Source: Lutimaribacter saemankumensis (GTDB taxonomy: Bacteria > Pseudomonadota > Alphaproteobacteria > Rhodobacterales > Rhodobacteraceae). From it: 64,000 bases of DNA. Below the pieces are notes generated by a model. It was given only the letters and a program-made list of their open reading frames with translations. It had not been told where the DNA came from and ran no database searches. The stretch spans positions 208,865-272,864 of the forward strand of contig NZ_FNEB01000006.1 in the NCBI RefSeq assembly GCF_900100005.1. The letters run 5' to 3'. Of the stretch, positions 31,956 to 41,032 are shown piece after piece. A program made the translations under genes and the position numbers. How positions within the stretch are numbered: position 1 is the stretch's first letter; every line of letters starts with the position of its first letter.

Positions 31956-33062
31956 TCAGGCCCCTGGCGGGGGCGGAGGCGGCAGGATGGTGAACAGTTG
32001 TGCCAGTTCCTGCACGTCTTCGGCGCGCAGCCAGCCGTCCTGTCCCGGTGTCCAGACATAGGTGTCGCGCGACAGCTCGCCCGTGCTGGCCATCTTGCCC
32101 ATCGAGGCTTTCGAGAACGGCCCCTTTGTCTCGCCGTTCACGGCGATGTGCCAGACATGTTCGACAGGCGGGGGCGGCGGTGCCGCGGGCGCCTGCGCAG
32201 GTGCCGCGCCCCAGGGGCCCGACTGCGCCATCTGGTTGGCCATCGCCATGCCCATCCCCATGCCAAGCCCCGCGCCCATTCCGGCACCGGCCTCGCCGCC
32301 GCGGGCCATCGCCTCGGCCGCGGAATACTGGGTAAACTTGGCCAGATCGCCCACCAGCCCCATGCTGGTGCGCTTATCAAGCGCCTGTTCCACGGCGGGC
32401 GGCAGGCTGATGTTCTCGATGTAGAACTCGGGGATCGTCAGGCCGTATTCCGCGACCTTCTGGGAAATCTCGCCTGCCACCAGCTTGCCCAGTTCGCGTG
32501 TGTTCGCAGCCATGTCCAGCACCGGGATGCCCGAACCGGCAATGGTGCGCGAAAACTCCTGCACGATGATGTTGCGGATCTGGTAGCTGATCTCGTCCAT
32601 CGTGAATTCGCCGTCGGTGCCGACGATCTCGACCAGGAATTTCGCCGGGTCCGTCACCTTGACCGAATAGGTGCCGAAGGCGCGCAGGCGCACGGGACCG
32701 AATTCGGGGTCGCGGCACATGATCGGGTTCTTGGTGCCCCATTTCAGGTCGGTGAACCGTGTGGTGTTGACGAAATAGATCTCTGACTTGAACGGAGATT
32801 TGAACCCGTGATCCCAATGCTGAAGCGTCGTCAGGATCGGCATGTTGTTGGTTTCCAGCATGTACAGGCCGGGCGTGAAGACATCGGCCAACTGGCCTTC
32901 GTGCACGAAGACGGCGGCCTGTCCTTCGCGCACGGTCAGCTTGGCGCCGTACTTGATCTCATGGCCTTCGCGTTCGAACCGCCAGACCATCGTGTCGCGG
33001 CTGTCGTCCGTCCAATGGATGACGTCGATGAATTCGCCGGTCAGGAAATCGAGAATACCCAT
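31956..33062 (-). CDS. SPFH-domain protein with C-terminal GYF_2/DUF4339-like domain
   Basis: This 368-residue protein has an SPFH (band-7-like, virion-core-type) region over about residues 20-250, including IRNIIVQEFSRTIAG. A Gly/Met-rich stretch follows (255-282), then a Pro/Ala linker (286-299) and a GYF_2-like module (WHIAVNGETKGPFSKASM, 304-321) ending in a polyproline tail. It resembles YdjI of Bacillus, a SPFH protein tied to membrane-stress protection. There is no signal peptide or transmembrane helix, so it is probably peripheral on the inner membrane. It sits among TelA, XpaC and zinc-ribbon genes. Confidence 0.88.
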   Translation of the reverse strand: MGILDFLTGEFIDVIHWTDDSRDTMVWRFEREGHEIKYGAKLTVREGQAAVFVHEGQLADVFTPGLYMLETNNMPILTTLQHWDHGFKSPFKSEIYFVNTTRFTDLKWGTKNPIMCRDPEFGPVRLRAFGTYSVKVTDPAKFLVEIVGTDGEFTMDEISYQIRNIIVQEFSRTIAGSGIPVLDMAANTRELGKLVAGEISQKVAEYGLTIPEFYIENISLPPAVEQALDKRTSMGLVGDLAKFTQYSAAEAMARGGEAGAGMGAGLGMGMGMAMANQMAQSGPWGAAPAQAPAAPPPPPVEHVWHIAVNGETKGPFSKASMGKMASTGELSRDTYVWTPGQDGWLRAEDVQELAQLFTILPPPPPPGA

Positions 33063-33105
33063 GGTTTTTGTCCTTTCATGCCAGCCGCCGGAAGGCGGGC
33101 CAGTA

Positions 33106-34059
33106 TTACGATGGCCCTCCGGCCAGTTCGCGCGCACGCGCGGAATAGATCGGGCGCGCCTCTTCCGGGGTCATGCCGGGACGCAGGCGCGGATCGTAGA
33201 GCATTTTCAGAAGCAGTTCGTCATGGGTGGTCAGCAGGGCGAACTCGTCGTCATCGTTGAAGATCGACGGACGCGCCTGCGGGCTGTCATTCGCCAGGCC
33301 CAGGCCCTGGGCCACTTCCTCGTGAACGCAGGAGCGCCGCAGAAGATCTGGATGTTCGGCGCGGACGATAGCTATCGCCTTGCGGTAGACATGATCGTCC
33401 CGCGAGTCGGAAAACGCGATCACCAGACAATGGATCGAGCGCGGGATCGAGCGGATGATATTCAATGAATTGGGGTTGATGTTCGGCACAAGGGCCTTGA
33501 TCCGGGGAATGGCGGCGGCGCGGTCGTCTTCGCTCAGGACCATGACGTGAAAATTGCCGGTCGGACCGGTCGAAATCGGATGGCCGGTCACGCGGGCCAG
33601 GCGGGCGGCATAACGATCGATCACCGCGCGATCCTTTGCGCGCTGCGCCTTTGGAACGCTGGCGCCAAATTCGACCGTCAGGCGAACCGGCGTTTCCCAT
33701 CGCCTCAACTGACCGGGCGTGTTGCGCGCGGTGCGCAACCCTTGGCCGCGTTCGTATTCGTCGAAAAAGGCCAGGCGTTCGAAATTTCGGATCAGCATCT
33801 CGGCGTCGAAGGGCGTATCCGGCCCGCCCCCATCGGTGCGCAAAAGGCCCTGCGCCAAAAGATCCGCCTGAACGCGCGCGTAATAGGTCGCAAGCGCGGT
33901 GCTTGCCGCCGAAGGCGCGCCGGCTTGTTCGTCGGTTTGGGACGGGCGTTGATCGGGGCGAGGTTCGGGCCGGACGGAATCGCGCGGCGCCATGCCGTCG
34001 CACCCGGCCAGGGCGACAGCCCCCGCCAGCATCAGGATGGATAGAATGCGCTGCCGCAC
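33106..34059 (-). CDS. DUF2927-domain lipoprotein
   Basis: This 317-residue protein has a lipoprotein signal ending in VALAGC and a Pro/Gln-rich linker. Its DUF2927 domain contains CVHEEVAQGLGLANDS, an HE motif like a metalloprotease but lacking the second His of HExxH. Enzyme activity is therefore uncertain. The start is taken as GTG eight bases after the telA stop; an ATG at 34107, inside telA, would add 16 residues before the signal. Probably anchored in the periplasm or outer membrane. Confidence 0.8.
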   Translation of the reverse strand: MRQRILSILMLAGAVALAGCDGMAPRDSVRPEPRPDQRPSQTDEQAGAPSAASTALATYYARVQADLLAQGLLRTDGGGPDTPFDAEMLIRNFERLAFFDEYERGQGLRTARNTPGQLRRWETPVRLTVEFGASVPKAQRAKDRAVIDRYAARLARVTGHPISTGPTGNFHVMVLSEDDRAAAIPRIKALVPNINPNSLNIIRSIPRSIHCLVIAFSDSRDDHVYRKAIAIVRAEHPDLLRRSCVHEEVAQGLGLANDSPQARPSIFNDDDEFALLTTHDELLLKMLYDPRLRPGMTPEEARPIYSARARELAGGPS

Positions 34060-34066
34060 GGCGGGA

Positions 34067-35266
34067 TCAGGCCCCGGGCACCGCAGTGCCGGCATTGTCG
34101 CCGACACCGTCGCGGCGCGCCTTTGCCGATGCCAGCGTATCGCGCAGTTCGGCTTCCATCTTTTTCAGCTCCTCTTCGGCCTTGGCGCGGCGCGCCTTGC
34201 CTTCGTCTGCGATCTGCAGGCTTTCCTCGATCGTGCCGATCAGGTCGGCGTTGGCCTGCTTCACGGCTTCGATGTCGAAAACGCCGCGTTCCATTTCCTC
34301 GCGGATCATCTTGTTGCTTTCACGCAGGTTGCGGGCGTTGGCCGTCAGCAATTCGTTCGTCAGGTCGTTGGCGTCGCGCACGGCGGCGGCAGCCTCGGCA
34401 GAGCGCTGGATCGTGACCGCCTGGGCAAGCTGGGTTTCCCAAAGCGGCACGGTGTTGACCAGGGTCGAGTTGATCTTGGTCACAAGGCTCTTGTCGTTTT
34501 CCTGCACCAGTCGGATCGAGGGCAGGGACTGCATCGTGACCTGCCGCGTCAGTTTCAGGTCGTGAACCCGGCGTTCCAGGTCGTCGCGCGCGGCGCGCAG
34601 GTCGCGCAGTTCCTGGGCCTTCATCACCTGGTCGTTTTCCGGGGCAGCCTGAACCTCGGCTTCCTTGGTGGGGATGATCGAGCCGTCCAGTTCTTTCAGC
34701 TTGGCCTCGCCCGCCGCGATGTAGAGCGCCAGTTCGTCGTAAAAGGCGAGCGTCTTTTCATACAGCATGTCGAGCGACTTGATGTCTTTCAGCAGCGTAT
34801 GCTCGTGCTTGAGCAGATCGTCGGTGATGCGGTCGATCTGGCCCTGAACCTGTTCGAAGCGCGCGGTGAACTTGGCGAAAGGTGCCGCGCGGCCCAAAAG
34901 CTTTTCCCACCATGTGCGTTCGCGGCGCACATCCAGCTCGCTGACCGAGAATCCGCGGATCGTAGTGACGATGCCGCGCAGGCTGTCGCCTGCCGGGCCA
35001 ACGTCCTTGTTGCGCACACCCTGCAGCATGGATTGGCTGATTTCCTGCAACTCGGCCTGCGCAGCCGACCCGAAGGACACGATGGAATTGGTGTCGCCCA
35101 TGTCGATCTCGTCCATGCGCTTGCGGATTTCCGTGCCAACGGGCGCGTCCGCCTCTTCGAGCGAGATGACAGCGCCGGCCTCTCCCGGTTCGGGCAGAAT
35201 GACGGCATTCACCTCTTCCACCATCGCCAGCGCATCTTGCGCCTTCTTCTGAATTTCGGTCGACAT
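34067..35266 (-). CDS. telA: TelA-family toxic anion resistance protein
   Basis: This 399-residue, largely helical protein belongs to the TelA/KlaA family linked to tellurite and toxic-anion resistance. Landmarks are VSELDVRRERTWWEKLLGRAAPF near residue 110 and long Glu/Lys/Arg coiled-coil stretches (AEAAAAVRDANDLTNELLTANARNLRESNK). No membrane segment. The molecular role is not known even for studied members. It follows the XpaC-like gene with a 31-base gap, a pairing found widely. Confidence 0.92.
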   Translation of the reverse strand: MSTEIQKKAQDALAMVEEVNAVILPEPGEAGAVISLEEADAPVGTEIRKRMDEIDMGDTNSIVSFGSAAQAELQEISQSMLQGVRNKDVGPAGDSLRGIVTTIRGFSVSELDVRRERTWWEKLLGRAAPFAKFTARFEQVQGQIDRITDDLLKHEHTLLKDIKSLDMLYEKTLAFYDELALYIAAGEAKLKELDGSIIPTKEAEVQAAPENDQVMKAQELRDLRAARDDLERRVHDLKLTRQVTMQSLPSIRLVQENDKSLVTKINSTLVNTVPLWETQLAQAVTIQRSAEAAAAVRDANDLTNELLTANARNLRESNKMIREEMERGVFDIEAVKQANADLIGTIEESLQIADEGKARRAKAEEELKKMEAELRDTLASAKARRDGVGDNAGTAVPGA

Positions 35267-35297
35267 GGTCGGATCCCCCTTACCAGGTTACGCGCGC

Positions 35298-36167
35298 TTA
35301 TTCTGTCCGTACGCCTTCACGCTGCAAACGGTCGCGCAGTACTTCGATTTCGATTGTCAGGTCGCTGTGATCGTCCAACAGCAATTTCCGCGTCTTGGCG
35401 CCGAACTGTTGTTCCAGATCGGTCAGTAGTGACAGGTAGTCGGATTTCGCCTGCGCGCTTTGGCTGCGCGCGTATATGTCGGCGAACTTGACCGTCGCAT
35501 CGCGCGCGCCCATCAGATAGACGCCCATGAACTTGCGCGCCGCCGTCAGATCGCGCGGGTCGTTTTCGACGGTGCGCAGCATGTCGCGCACCGTTGTCTG
35601 GAATTGGGCAACCCGATCGGCCACGCCCCGGTCGCCCGCGCGCCGCACGGCGTCCGTCATTGCGGCCAGGTGCTTTTCCGCCTCTTCCACGGCGCGCGCC
35701 ACGCGATCGGTCTGGAACTGGTCGATGCCCTCCATGCCCTTGTCCGACACCGGATCCAGCCCGAAGGACAGGCCGTGCAGCACCGCCCCCAGGACCGCGA
35801 AAATCATGGCCTCGACGGCGCCGAAGCCCACGAACCCGACCACGCCAAGCCCGGCCCCGGTCAGAACCGAGCCCAGCAGCTTGCGCGGCAGCGCGGGCCG
35901 GCGTGCGACCTTGCGGGCTTCGTATGCCTCTTGTGCCAGTACGCCTTCGCGGGTCAGCCACGCGGCGAGAATCAGCAACCCAAGCGCAACGAGGTATTCG
36001 GCCATCTGAACCGGGCCGGCACTGAACGCGCGCCAGATCAGCAAGAGCGGAAGAAAGAACAACAGGTTCACGCGGGCGCCTGCCCGCGCGCGCGCCGCGC
36101 CCCGGTAGTTGCCGGGCGCGGCCGGGTCGCCGCCCGGGCTGTGCTTGCCGCCAAAGCGTTGAGCCAT
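35298..36167 (-). CDS. XpaC-like 5-bromo-4-chloroindolyl phosphate hydrolysis family protein
   Basis: This 289-residue protein has two or three transmembrane segments in the N-terminal half (VNLLFFLPLLLIW, LVALGLLILAAWLT, and a Gly/Val/Phe-rich helix before LHGLSFG). A helical cytoplasmic C-terminal domain (VEEAEKHLAAMTDAVRRAGDRG) completes it. XpaC proteins were named for an indirect phosphatase phenotype and are usually encoded next to TelA. The ATG lies three bases after the stop of the 27-residue microprotein gene. Confidence 0.87.
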   Translation of the reverse strand: MAQRFGGKHSPGGDPAAPGNYRGAARARAGARVNLLFFLPLLLIWRAFSAGPVQMAEYLVALGLLILAAWLTREGVLAQEAYEARKVARRPALPRKLLGSVLTGAGLGVVGFVGFGAVEAMIFAVLGAVLHGLSFGLDPVSDKGMEGIDQFQTDRVARAVEEAEKHLAAMTDAVRRAGDRGVADRVAQFQTTVRDMLRTVENDPRDLTAARKFMGVYLMGARDATVKFADIYARSQSAQAKSDYLSLLTDLEQQFGAKTRKLLLDDHSDLTIEIEVLRDRLQREGVRTE

Positions 36168-36170
36168 CTC

Positions 36171-36254
36171 TTACGCGCCTCCTGCGAGGGACGCGTAGAG
36201 GAACAGGATGACCAGCAGAAAATACGACAGTTTCTGCAACCCCGACCCGGACAT
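36171..36254 (-). CDS. 27-residue single-helix membrane microprotein
   Basis: A short open frame begins MSGSGLQKLSYFLLVIL and ends SLAGGA. About 15 central residues are strongly hydrophobic, flanked by a Lys, a topology typical of a single transmembrane helix. It has a GGGGGG Shine-Dalgarno-like run five bases before the ATG. Its TAA lies three bases before the XpaC-like ATG, so it probably leads the TelA-cluster transcript. Too short for most gene finders; the role is not known. Confidence 0.7.
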   Translation of the reverse strand: MSGSGLQKLSYFLLVILFLYASLAGGA

Positions 36255-36338
36255 AAGCCCCCCTTTTTCGGCTTTAACCTGTGGAAAAGGTAGGGGATCG
36301 AACGCGTGCTTGCTAGGGGGAAGATCGACTTTGGCGTG

Positions 36339-37187
36339 TCACCGGCGGGGTTTGTCGCGCCGTGTTGCCGGGCGGGCTGCGCGCTGCGGCTGTTTCGCGG
36401 GGCCGCGGGGCTGTCTGCGTACCATTTTCGCTTTTGGCGTGTCGCCCATGTCCTCGGCGCTGAGGCCAAGCTGATCGCGCAATATCTTGCGGCGCACCTC
36501 TTCCACGGCACCACGCGCCAGGTTGCCCAGCTGGAATGGCCCGTAGGAGATGCGAATCAGGCGGTTCACGCTCAGGTCCACGGCCTCCATCGCACGGCGG
36601 ATTTCGCGGTTCTTGCCTTCGCGCAGGCCCACGGTCAGCCAGGCATTCGCGCCTTGCTGGCGGTCCAGCGTGACATCCATCGGCTGAAACGCTTCGCCGT
36701 CGATGGTGATGCCCTTGCGCAGCGGTTCGAGCATGCGGTCATCGACCTTGCCCTTGACGCGCACCCGGTAGCGTCGAAGCCAGCCGGTCGAGGGCAGCTC
36801 CAGCTTGCGCTTGATTTCACCGTCGTTTGTCAGCAGCAGCAGACCCTCGGAATTCAGGTCGAGCCGCCCCACGCTCATCACGCGGGGCAAATCCTTTGGC
36901 AGGGCGTCGAAAATCGTCTCGCGGCCCTGTTCGTCACGGGTGGTCGTCACCAGCCCGGTCGGTTTGTGATACAGCCACAGCCGGGGCGGTTCGGGTGCCG
37001 TCAACGGTTCGCCATCGACGGTGATGCGGTCGCGCGCGGTCACGTTCAGCGCGGGGCTGTCGATCTTCTTGCCGTTGACGGTCACGCGTCCGGCCTCGAT
37101 CAGGCGTTCGGCCTCGCGGCGGCTGGCGCGTCCGGCGCGGGCAATGACCTTGGCGATGCGGTCGCCGGATTTGGGTGTGTCTGTCAT
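36339..37187 (-). CDS. RsuA/RluB-family 23S rRNA pseudouridine synthase
   Basis: This 282-residue enzyme has an N-terminal S4 RNA-binding domain (RIAKVIARAGRASRREAERLI). The catalytic motif is GRLDLNSEGLLLLTNDG with the active Asp, and the C-terminus is a basic Arg/Lys/Pro tail (RRQPRGPAKQPQRAAR). It is most like RluB/RluE/RluF among the RsuA-type enzymes. The position modified is not certain. It is divergent from tadA. Confidence 0.9.
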   Translation of the reverse strand: MTDTPKSGDRIAKVIARAGRASRREAERLIEAGRVTVNGKKIDSPALNVTARDRITVDGEPLTAPEPPRLWLYHKPTGLVTTTRDEQGRETIFDALPKDLPRVMSVGRLDLNSEGLLLLTNDGEIKRKLELPSTGWLRRYRVRVKGKVDDRMLEPLRKGITIDGEAFQPMDVTLDRQQGANAWLTVGLREGKNREIRRAMEAVDLSVNRLIRISYGPFQLGNLARGAVEEVRRKILRDQLGLSAEDMGDTPKAKMVRRQPRGPAKQPQRAARPATRRDKPRR

Positions 37188-37249
37188 GGGCGGTATATGC
37201 CGCAAAGCGTGGGCTTGCGAAAGCGCCGTTTGCGGGGCATGTGCATGGG

Positions 37250-37702
37250 ATGGAATTCGTCAGCTACATGCAGACAGCCCTGGACGAGGCGCGCGCCGCC
37301 GCCGGTCGCGGCGAGGTGCCTGTGGGCGCCGTGATCGTATCGCCCGCCGGTGAAATCGTCGCACGCGCCGGAAACCGCACGCGCGAATTGAACGATCCCA
37401 CCGCCCATGCCGAGGTTCTCGCCATCCGTTCGGCTTGCGAAAAACTGGGGCAGGAGCGGCTGACCGGTCATGATCTTTACGTCACGCTGGAGCCATGCCC
37501 GATGTGCGCGGCAGCGATCTCTTTCGCGCGGATCCGACGGCTTTACTATGGTGCGGGCGATCCGAAATCGGGCGGGGTGGCACATGGCGCGCGGGTTTTC
37601 GCACATCCGCAATGCCACCATGCGCCCGAAATCTATGACGGTATCGGCAGCGCCGAAGCCGAGGCGCTGCTGAAAGAGTTTTTCGCCGAACGGCGCGACT
37701 GA
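37250..37702 (+). CDS. tadA: tRNA-specific adenosine deaminase
   Basis: This 150-residue enzyme converts the wobble adenosine of tRNA-Arg to inosine. The zinc motifs are complete: HAEVLAI (His and catalytic Glu) and PCPMCAAAI. The start at 37250 gives the typical MEFVSYMQTALDEA and is preceded by a short gap to the divergent pseudouridine synthase gene. A longer in-frame reading starting at 37175 is rejected. Confidence 0.94.
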   Translation: MEFVSYMQTALDEARAAAGRGEVPVGAVIVSPAGEIVARAGNRTRELNDPTAHAEVLAIRSACEKLGQERLTGHDLYVTLEPCPMCAAAISFARIRRLYYGAGDPKSGGVAHGARVFAHPQCHHAPEIYDGIGSAEAEALLKEFFAERRD

Positions 37703-37715
37703 CCGGCCCGCGGGT

Positions 37716-38408
37716 TCAGAAGCTCATCGGCTTCATCACCTCGGCCTCGATCACGTTCACACCGGGCAGTGCCGCCTTCATCGCATCCGCCGATTGTTCG
37801 AGCAGCGGGAAGGTCTTGTAGTGGCACGGGATCACCGTCTTGAAGTCGAAGAAGGTTTTCGCGGCATAGGCCGCGCGCTTCATATCCATCGTGAAATGCC
37901 CGCCCGAGGCCAGGATGCCGATATCGGGTTTGTGCAGGTCGTTGAAGATCTTCATGTCGGCCATGACGTCGGTGTCGCCGGACAGATAGATCGTGTGACC
38001 GTCGCCTTCGATCATGTAGCCGCATTCCGTGCCGACGACTTTTGGCCCCTGGTCGGTCGCCATCGAGGTCGAGTGAATCGCATGCACCATCGTCACCTTT
38101 GGGCCACCCAGGTCCACGGTGCCGCCCTTGTTAAAGCCGATGGTTTCGATGTGCTCGTGCTCTTGCCAGTGGGCCATCAGGTCATACTGGCCGACCACCG
38201 GCACCTTCAGTTTGCGTGCCAGCGGCAGCGCATCGACGATGTGGTCGAAATGCGCGTGCGTCAGCAGGATATGCGTCGCGCCGTCGATCGCGGCGTCGTG
38301 CTGATCCTCGGGCAGCACGGGGTTTCCCGTCAGCCAAGGGTCGATCAGCAGGGTCTGCCCCGCGATTTCGATACGGAACGAGCCGTGTCCAAGCCATGTG
38401 ATCTGCAT
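37716..38408 (-). CDS. UPF0173 metal-dependent hydrolase (metallo-beta-lactamase fold)
   Basis: This 230-residue protein has the MBL ligand motif LTHAHFDH at 49-56, an upstream ITWLGHGSF typical of UPF0173, and later LSGDTDV and a C-terminal His region (IPCHYKTFP). The substrate is not known. GGGAGGG precedes the ATG. It is convergent with tadA and divergent from the ceramidase-like gene. Confidence 0.9.
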   Translation of the reverse strand: MQITWLGHGSFRIEIAGQTLLIDPWLTGNPVLPEDQHDAAIDGATHILLTHAHFDHIVDALPLARKLKVPVVGQYDLMAHWQEHEHIETIGFNKGGTVDLGGPKVTMVHAIHSTSMATDQGPKVVGTECGYMIEGDGHTIYLSGDTDVMADMKIFNDLHKPDIGILASGGHFTMDMKRAAYAAKTFFDFKTVIPCHYKTFPLLEQSADAMKAALPGVNVIEAEVMKPMSF

Positions 38409-38528
38409 ATCTTTCCCTCCCTCGGATTGTCCGCATTGCTCCGCATGGCAGGGTAGCATGGCGGGCGCGGCTGAAAAGGGGGATTGAACCGTGCATGTCG
38501 CAACGTATCTGGAAACGGGAGGGGTGGC

Positions 38529-39185
38529 ATGGACTGGACACGACAGATCGACAGCTATTGCGAACGGCTGGGCCCCGACTACTGGGCCGAGCCGGTCAAT
38601 GCGCTGACCAACCTGGCCTTCGTTCTGGCCGCCGCGCTTTTGTGGCCACGGGTGCGGGGGCTGCCACTGGCGCGGGCGCTTTGCGTCGTGCTGGCCTCGA
38701 TCGGTGTGGGATCGTGGCTGTTTCACACCCATGCCACGGCCTTGGCCGCGCTGGCCGATGTGCTGCCGATCCTTGGCTACATCCTGCTATACATCTTCGC
38801 GGCAAACCGCGCCTATTGGGGTCTGAGGCCTTGGGCCGCGCTGGGACTGACGGCACTGTTCGTGCCCTACGCGGCGGTGACTGTGCCTGTATTCCAGACG
38901 ATACCGGGCCTCGGATCGTCCGCGGCCTATGCGCCGGTGCCGCTGCTGATCCTGATCTACGCGCTGCTGCTGCGGCGACGGCAGCCGCAGGTCGCCCGCG
39001 GCCTGGGGATCGGGGTGGGTGTCCTGGTTGCCTCGCTCTTCTTTCGCACGGTTGATGAAACGGTGTGCAGTGCCATCCCGTTCGGCACGCATTTCATGTG
39101 GCATATCCTCAATGCCGTGATGCTGGGCTGGATGATCGAGGTTTATCGCCGTCACATGCTTGCGGGTCAGGCGGCACGGCGCTAA
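38529..39185 (+). CDS. Ceramidase-like (alkaline ceramidase family) membrane protein
   Basis: This 218-residue protein has about seven hydrophobic helices and the family metal-site His residues: GSWLFHTHATALAALADVLPI and the C-terminal HFMWHILNAVM. The N-terminus begins DWTRQIDSYCERLGPDYWAEPVNALTN, also like the family. The eukaryotic members hydrolyse ceramide; bacterial substrates are unclear. GGGAGGGG precedes the start. Confidence 0.85.
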   Translation: MDWTRQIDSYCERLGPDYWAEPVNALTNLAFVLAAALLWPRVRGLPLARALCVVLASIGVGSWLFHTHATALAALADVLPILGYILLYIFAANRAYWGLRPWAALGLTALFVPYAAVTVPVFQTIPGLGSSAAYAPVPLLILIYALLLRRRQPQVARGLGIGVGVLVASLFFRTVDETVCSAIPFGTHFMWHILNAVMLGWMIEVYRRHMLAGQAARR

Positions 39186-39217
39186 ACGCGTGTGGACCGC
39201 AAAAACGGAGATCACTC

Positions 39218-39505
39218 ATGTCGATCGACCTCGAAACAGCCGCCAAGGTGGCCAAGCTTGCCAGGATCAAGGTGGAAGAGGACGCGCTGGCGGCGCTGGC
39301 CTCGGAATTCAACACCATTCTCGGCTTCATCGAGCAGTTGAACGAAGTGGATGTGGACGGCATCGAGCCGATGACCAGCGTCACGCCGCAACGCCTGAAA
39401 CGGCGCGAGGACGTGGTGACCGATGGCAACATGCAGGACAAGATCCTGTCCAACGCACCCGATGCCCGCGAGGGCTTCTTTGCCGTGCCCAAGGTGGTGG
39501 AGTAA
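39218..39505 (+). CDS. gatC: Glutamyl-tRNA(Gln)/aspartyl-tRNA(Asn) amidotransferase subunit C
   Basis: This 95-residue subunit stabilises GatA in the GatCAB complex. The family pattern [13 protein letters not shown] at the N-terminus, [26 protein letters not shown], and C-terminal [17 protein letters not shown] are visible. It is followed by gatA four bases later. gatB is not beside it in this window. Confidence 0.96.
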   Translation: MSIDLETAAKVAKLARIKVEEDALAALASEFNTILGFIEQLNEVDVDGIEPMTSVTPQRLKRREDVVTDGNMQDKILSNAPDAREGFFAVPKVVE

Positions 39506-39509
39506 GACC

Positions 39510-40997
39510 ATGACCGACCTGAACCGCCTGACCCTGTCCGAGGCGCGCGACCGCCTGCGCGCAAAGGAAACGACAAGCGTCGAGTTGACCGAGGCCTGCC
39601 TGAGCGCGATCGACGCCGCGGACGCGCTGGGCGCCTTCGTGCACAAGACCCCCGAGATCGCGCTTGAGCGTGCCCGCGCCGCCGACGAACGCCTGGCGCA
39701 GGGCGATGCGCCCGCGATGTGCGGCCTGCCCATCGGTATCAAGGACTTGTTCTGCACCAAGGGTGTCGACAGCCAGGCGGCCAGCCGCATCCTGGAAGGG
39801 TTCAAACCCGAATACGAATCCACCGTAAGCCAGAAACTGCAGGACGCCGGCGCGGTCATGTTGGGCAAGCTGAACATGGACGAATTCGCCATGGGCTCGT
39901 CCAACGAAACCTCGTGCTACGGCAATGCGGTCAACCCGTGGCGCCGCGGCAATGACGACACCGCGCTGACGCCGGGCGGCTCGTCCGGCGGCTCGGCTTC
40001 GGCCGTGGCGGCCGACCTGTGCCTCGCGGCGACCGGCACCGATACCGGCGGTTCGATCCGTCAGCCTGCGGCCTTTACCGGCATCGTGGGGATCAAGCCG
40101 ACATACGGGCGTTGTTCGCGCTGGGGCATCGTCGCCTTTGCCAGCTCGCTCGATCAGGCGGGGCCGATGACGAAAACCGTCCGCGATGCCGCGATCATGC
40201 TGGAAACCATGTGCGGGCACGATGCCAAGGATTCGACCAGTGCGGACATTCCCGTGCCGGATTTCGAATCGATGCTGACCGGTGACATCAAGGGCAAGGT
40301 CATCGGCATTCCGCGCGAATACCGCATGGACGGGATGCCCGAAGAGATCGAAATGCTCTGGGCCGACGGCACTGCCATGCTGCGCGACGCGGGCGCGGAA
40401 ATCCGCGACATCACGCTGCCGCACACGAAATACGCGCTGCCCGCCTATTACGTGATCGCCCCGGCCGAGGCGTCCTCGAACCTCGCACGCTATGACGGTG
40501 TGCGCTACGGCCACCGCGCCAAGCTGGCGCAGGGGGACGGCATCACCGAGATGTATGAAAAAACCCGCGCCGAAGGCTTCGGTCACGAGGTTCAGCGCCG
40601 CGTCATGGTCGGCACCTACGTGCTGTCGGCGGGCTTTTACGACGCCTATTACAACCGCGCCCGCAAGGTGCGGACCCTGATCAAGCGCGACTTCGAACAG
40701 GTGTTCGCCGATGGCATCGACGCGATCCTGACGCCGGCCACGCCTTCGGCGGCCTTCGGTCTTGGCGAAATGAATGATGCCGATCCGGTGCAGATGTATC
40801 TGAACGACGTCTTCACGGTGACGGTGAACCTGGCCGGGCTTCCGGGTATTTCGGTGCCCGCGGGTCTTGATGCCAAGGGTCTGCCGCTGGGGCTGCAATT
40901 GATCGGCCGTCCGTGGGAAGAGGGCGATCTGCTGAACACCGCCTATGCGCTGGAGCGCGCGGCGGGTTTTGTGGCAAAACCCGATAAATGGTGGTAA
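39510..40997 (+). CDS. gatA: Aspartyl/glutamyl-tRNA amidotransferase subunit A
   Basis: This 495-residue amidase frees ammonia from glutamine to amidate Glu-tRNA(Gln) or Asp-tRNA(Asn). The amidase signature is complete: [12 protein letters not shown] (catalytic Lys), [15 protein letters not shown] (Ser/cis-Ser) and [12 protein letters not shown] (nucleophile Ser). The start at 39510 follows gatC closely; a longer reading lies inside gatC. Confidence 0.97.
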   Translation: MTDLNRLTLSEARDRLRAKETTSVELTEACLSAIDAADALGAFVHKTPEIALERARAADERLAQGDAPAMCGLPIGIKDLFCTKGVDSQAASRILEGFKPEYESTVSQKLQDAGAVMLGKLNMDEFAMGSSNETSCYGNAVNPWRRGNDDTALTPGGSSGGSASAVAADLCLAATGTDTGGSIRQPAAFTGIVGIKPTYGRCSRWGIVAFASSLDQAGPMTKTVRDAAIMLETMCGHDAKDSTSADIPVPDFESMLTGDIKGKVIGIPREYRMDGMPEEIEMLWADGTAMLRDAGAEIRDITLPHTKYALPAYYVIAPAEASSNLARYDGVRYGHRAKLAQGDGITEMYEKTRAEGFGHEVQRRVMVGTYVLSAGFYDAYYNRARKVRTLIKRDFEQVFADGIDAILTPATPSAAFGLGEMNDADPVQMYLNDVFTVTVNLAGLPGISVPAGLDAKGLPLGLQLIGRPWEEGDLLNTAYALERAAGFVAKPDKWW

Positions 40998-41032
40998 GCC
41001 GCCTGAAAACATAATCAGGCAGGATGCAGATC

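Noticed and set aside
39381..41012. 543-residue minus-strand frame across gatC-gatA
   Set aside because: Antisense shadow of two intact conserved genes.
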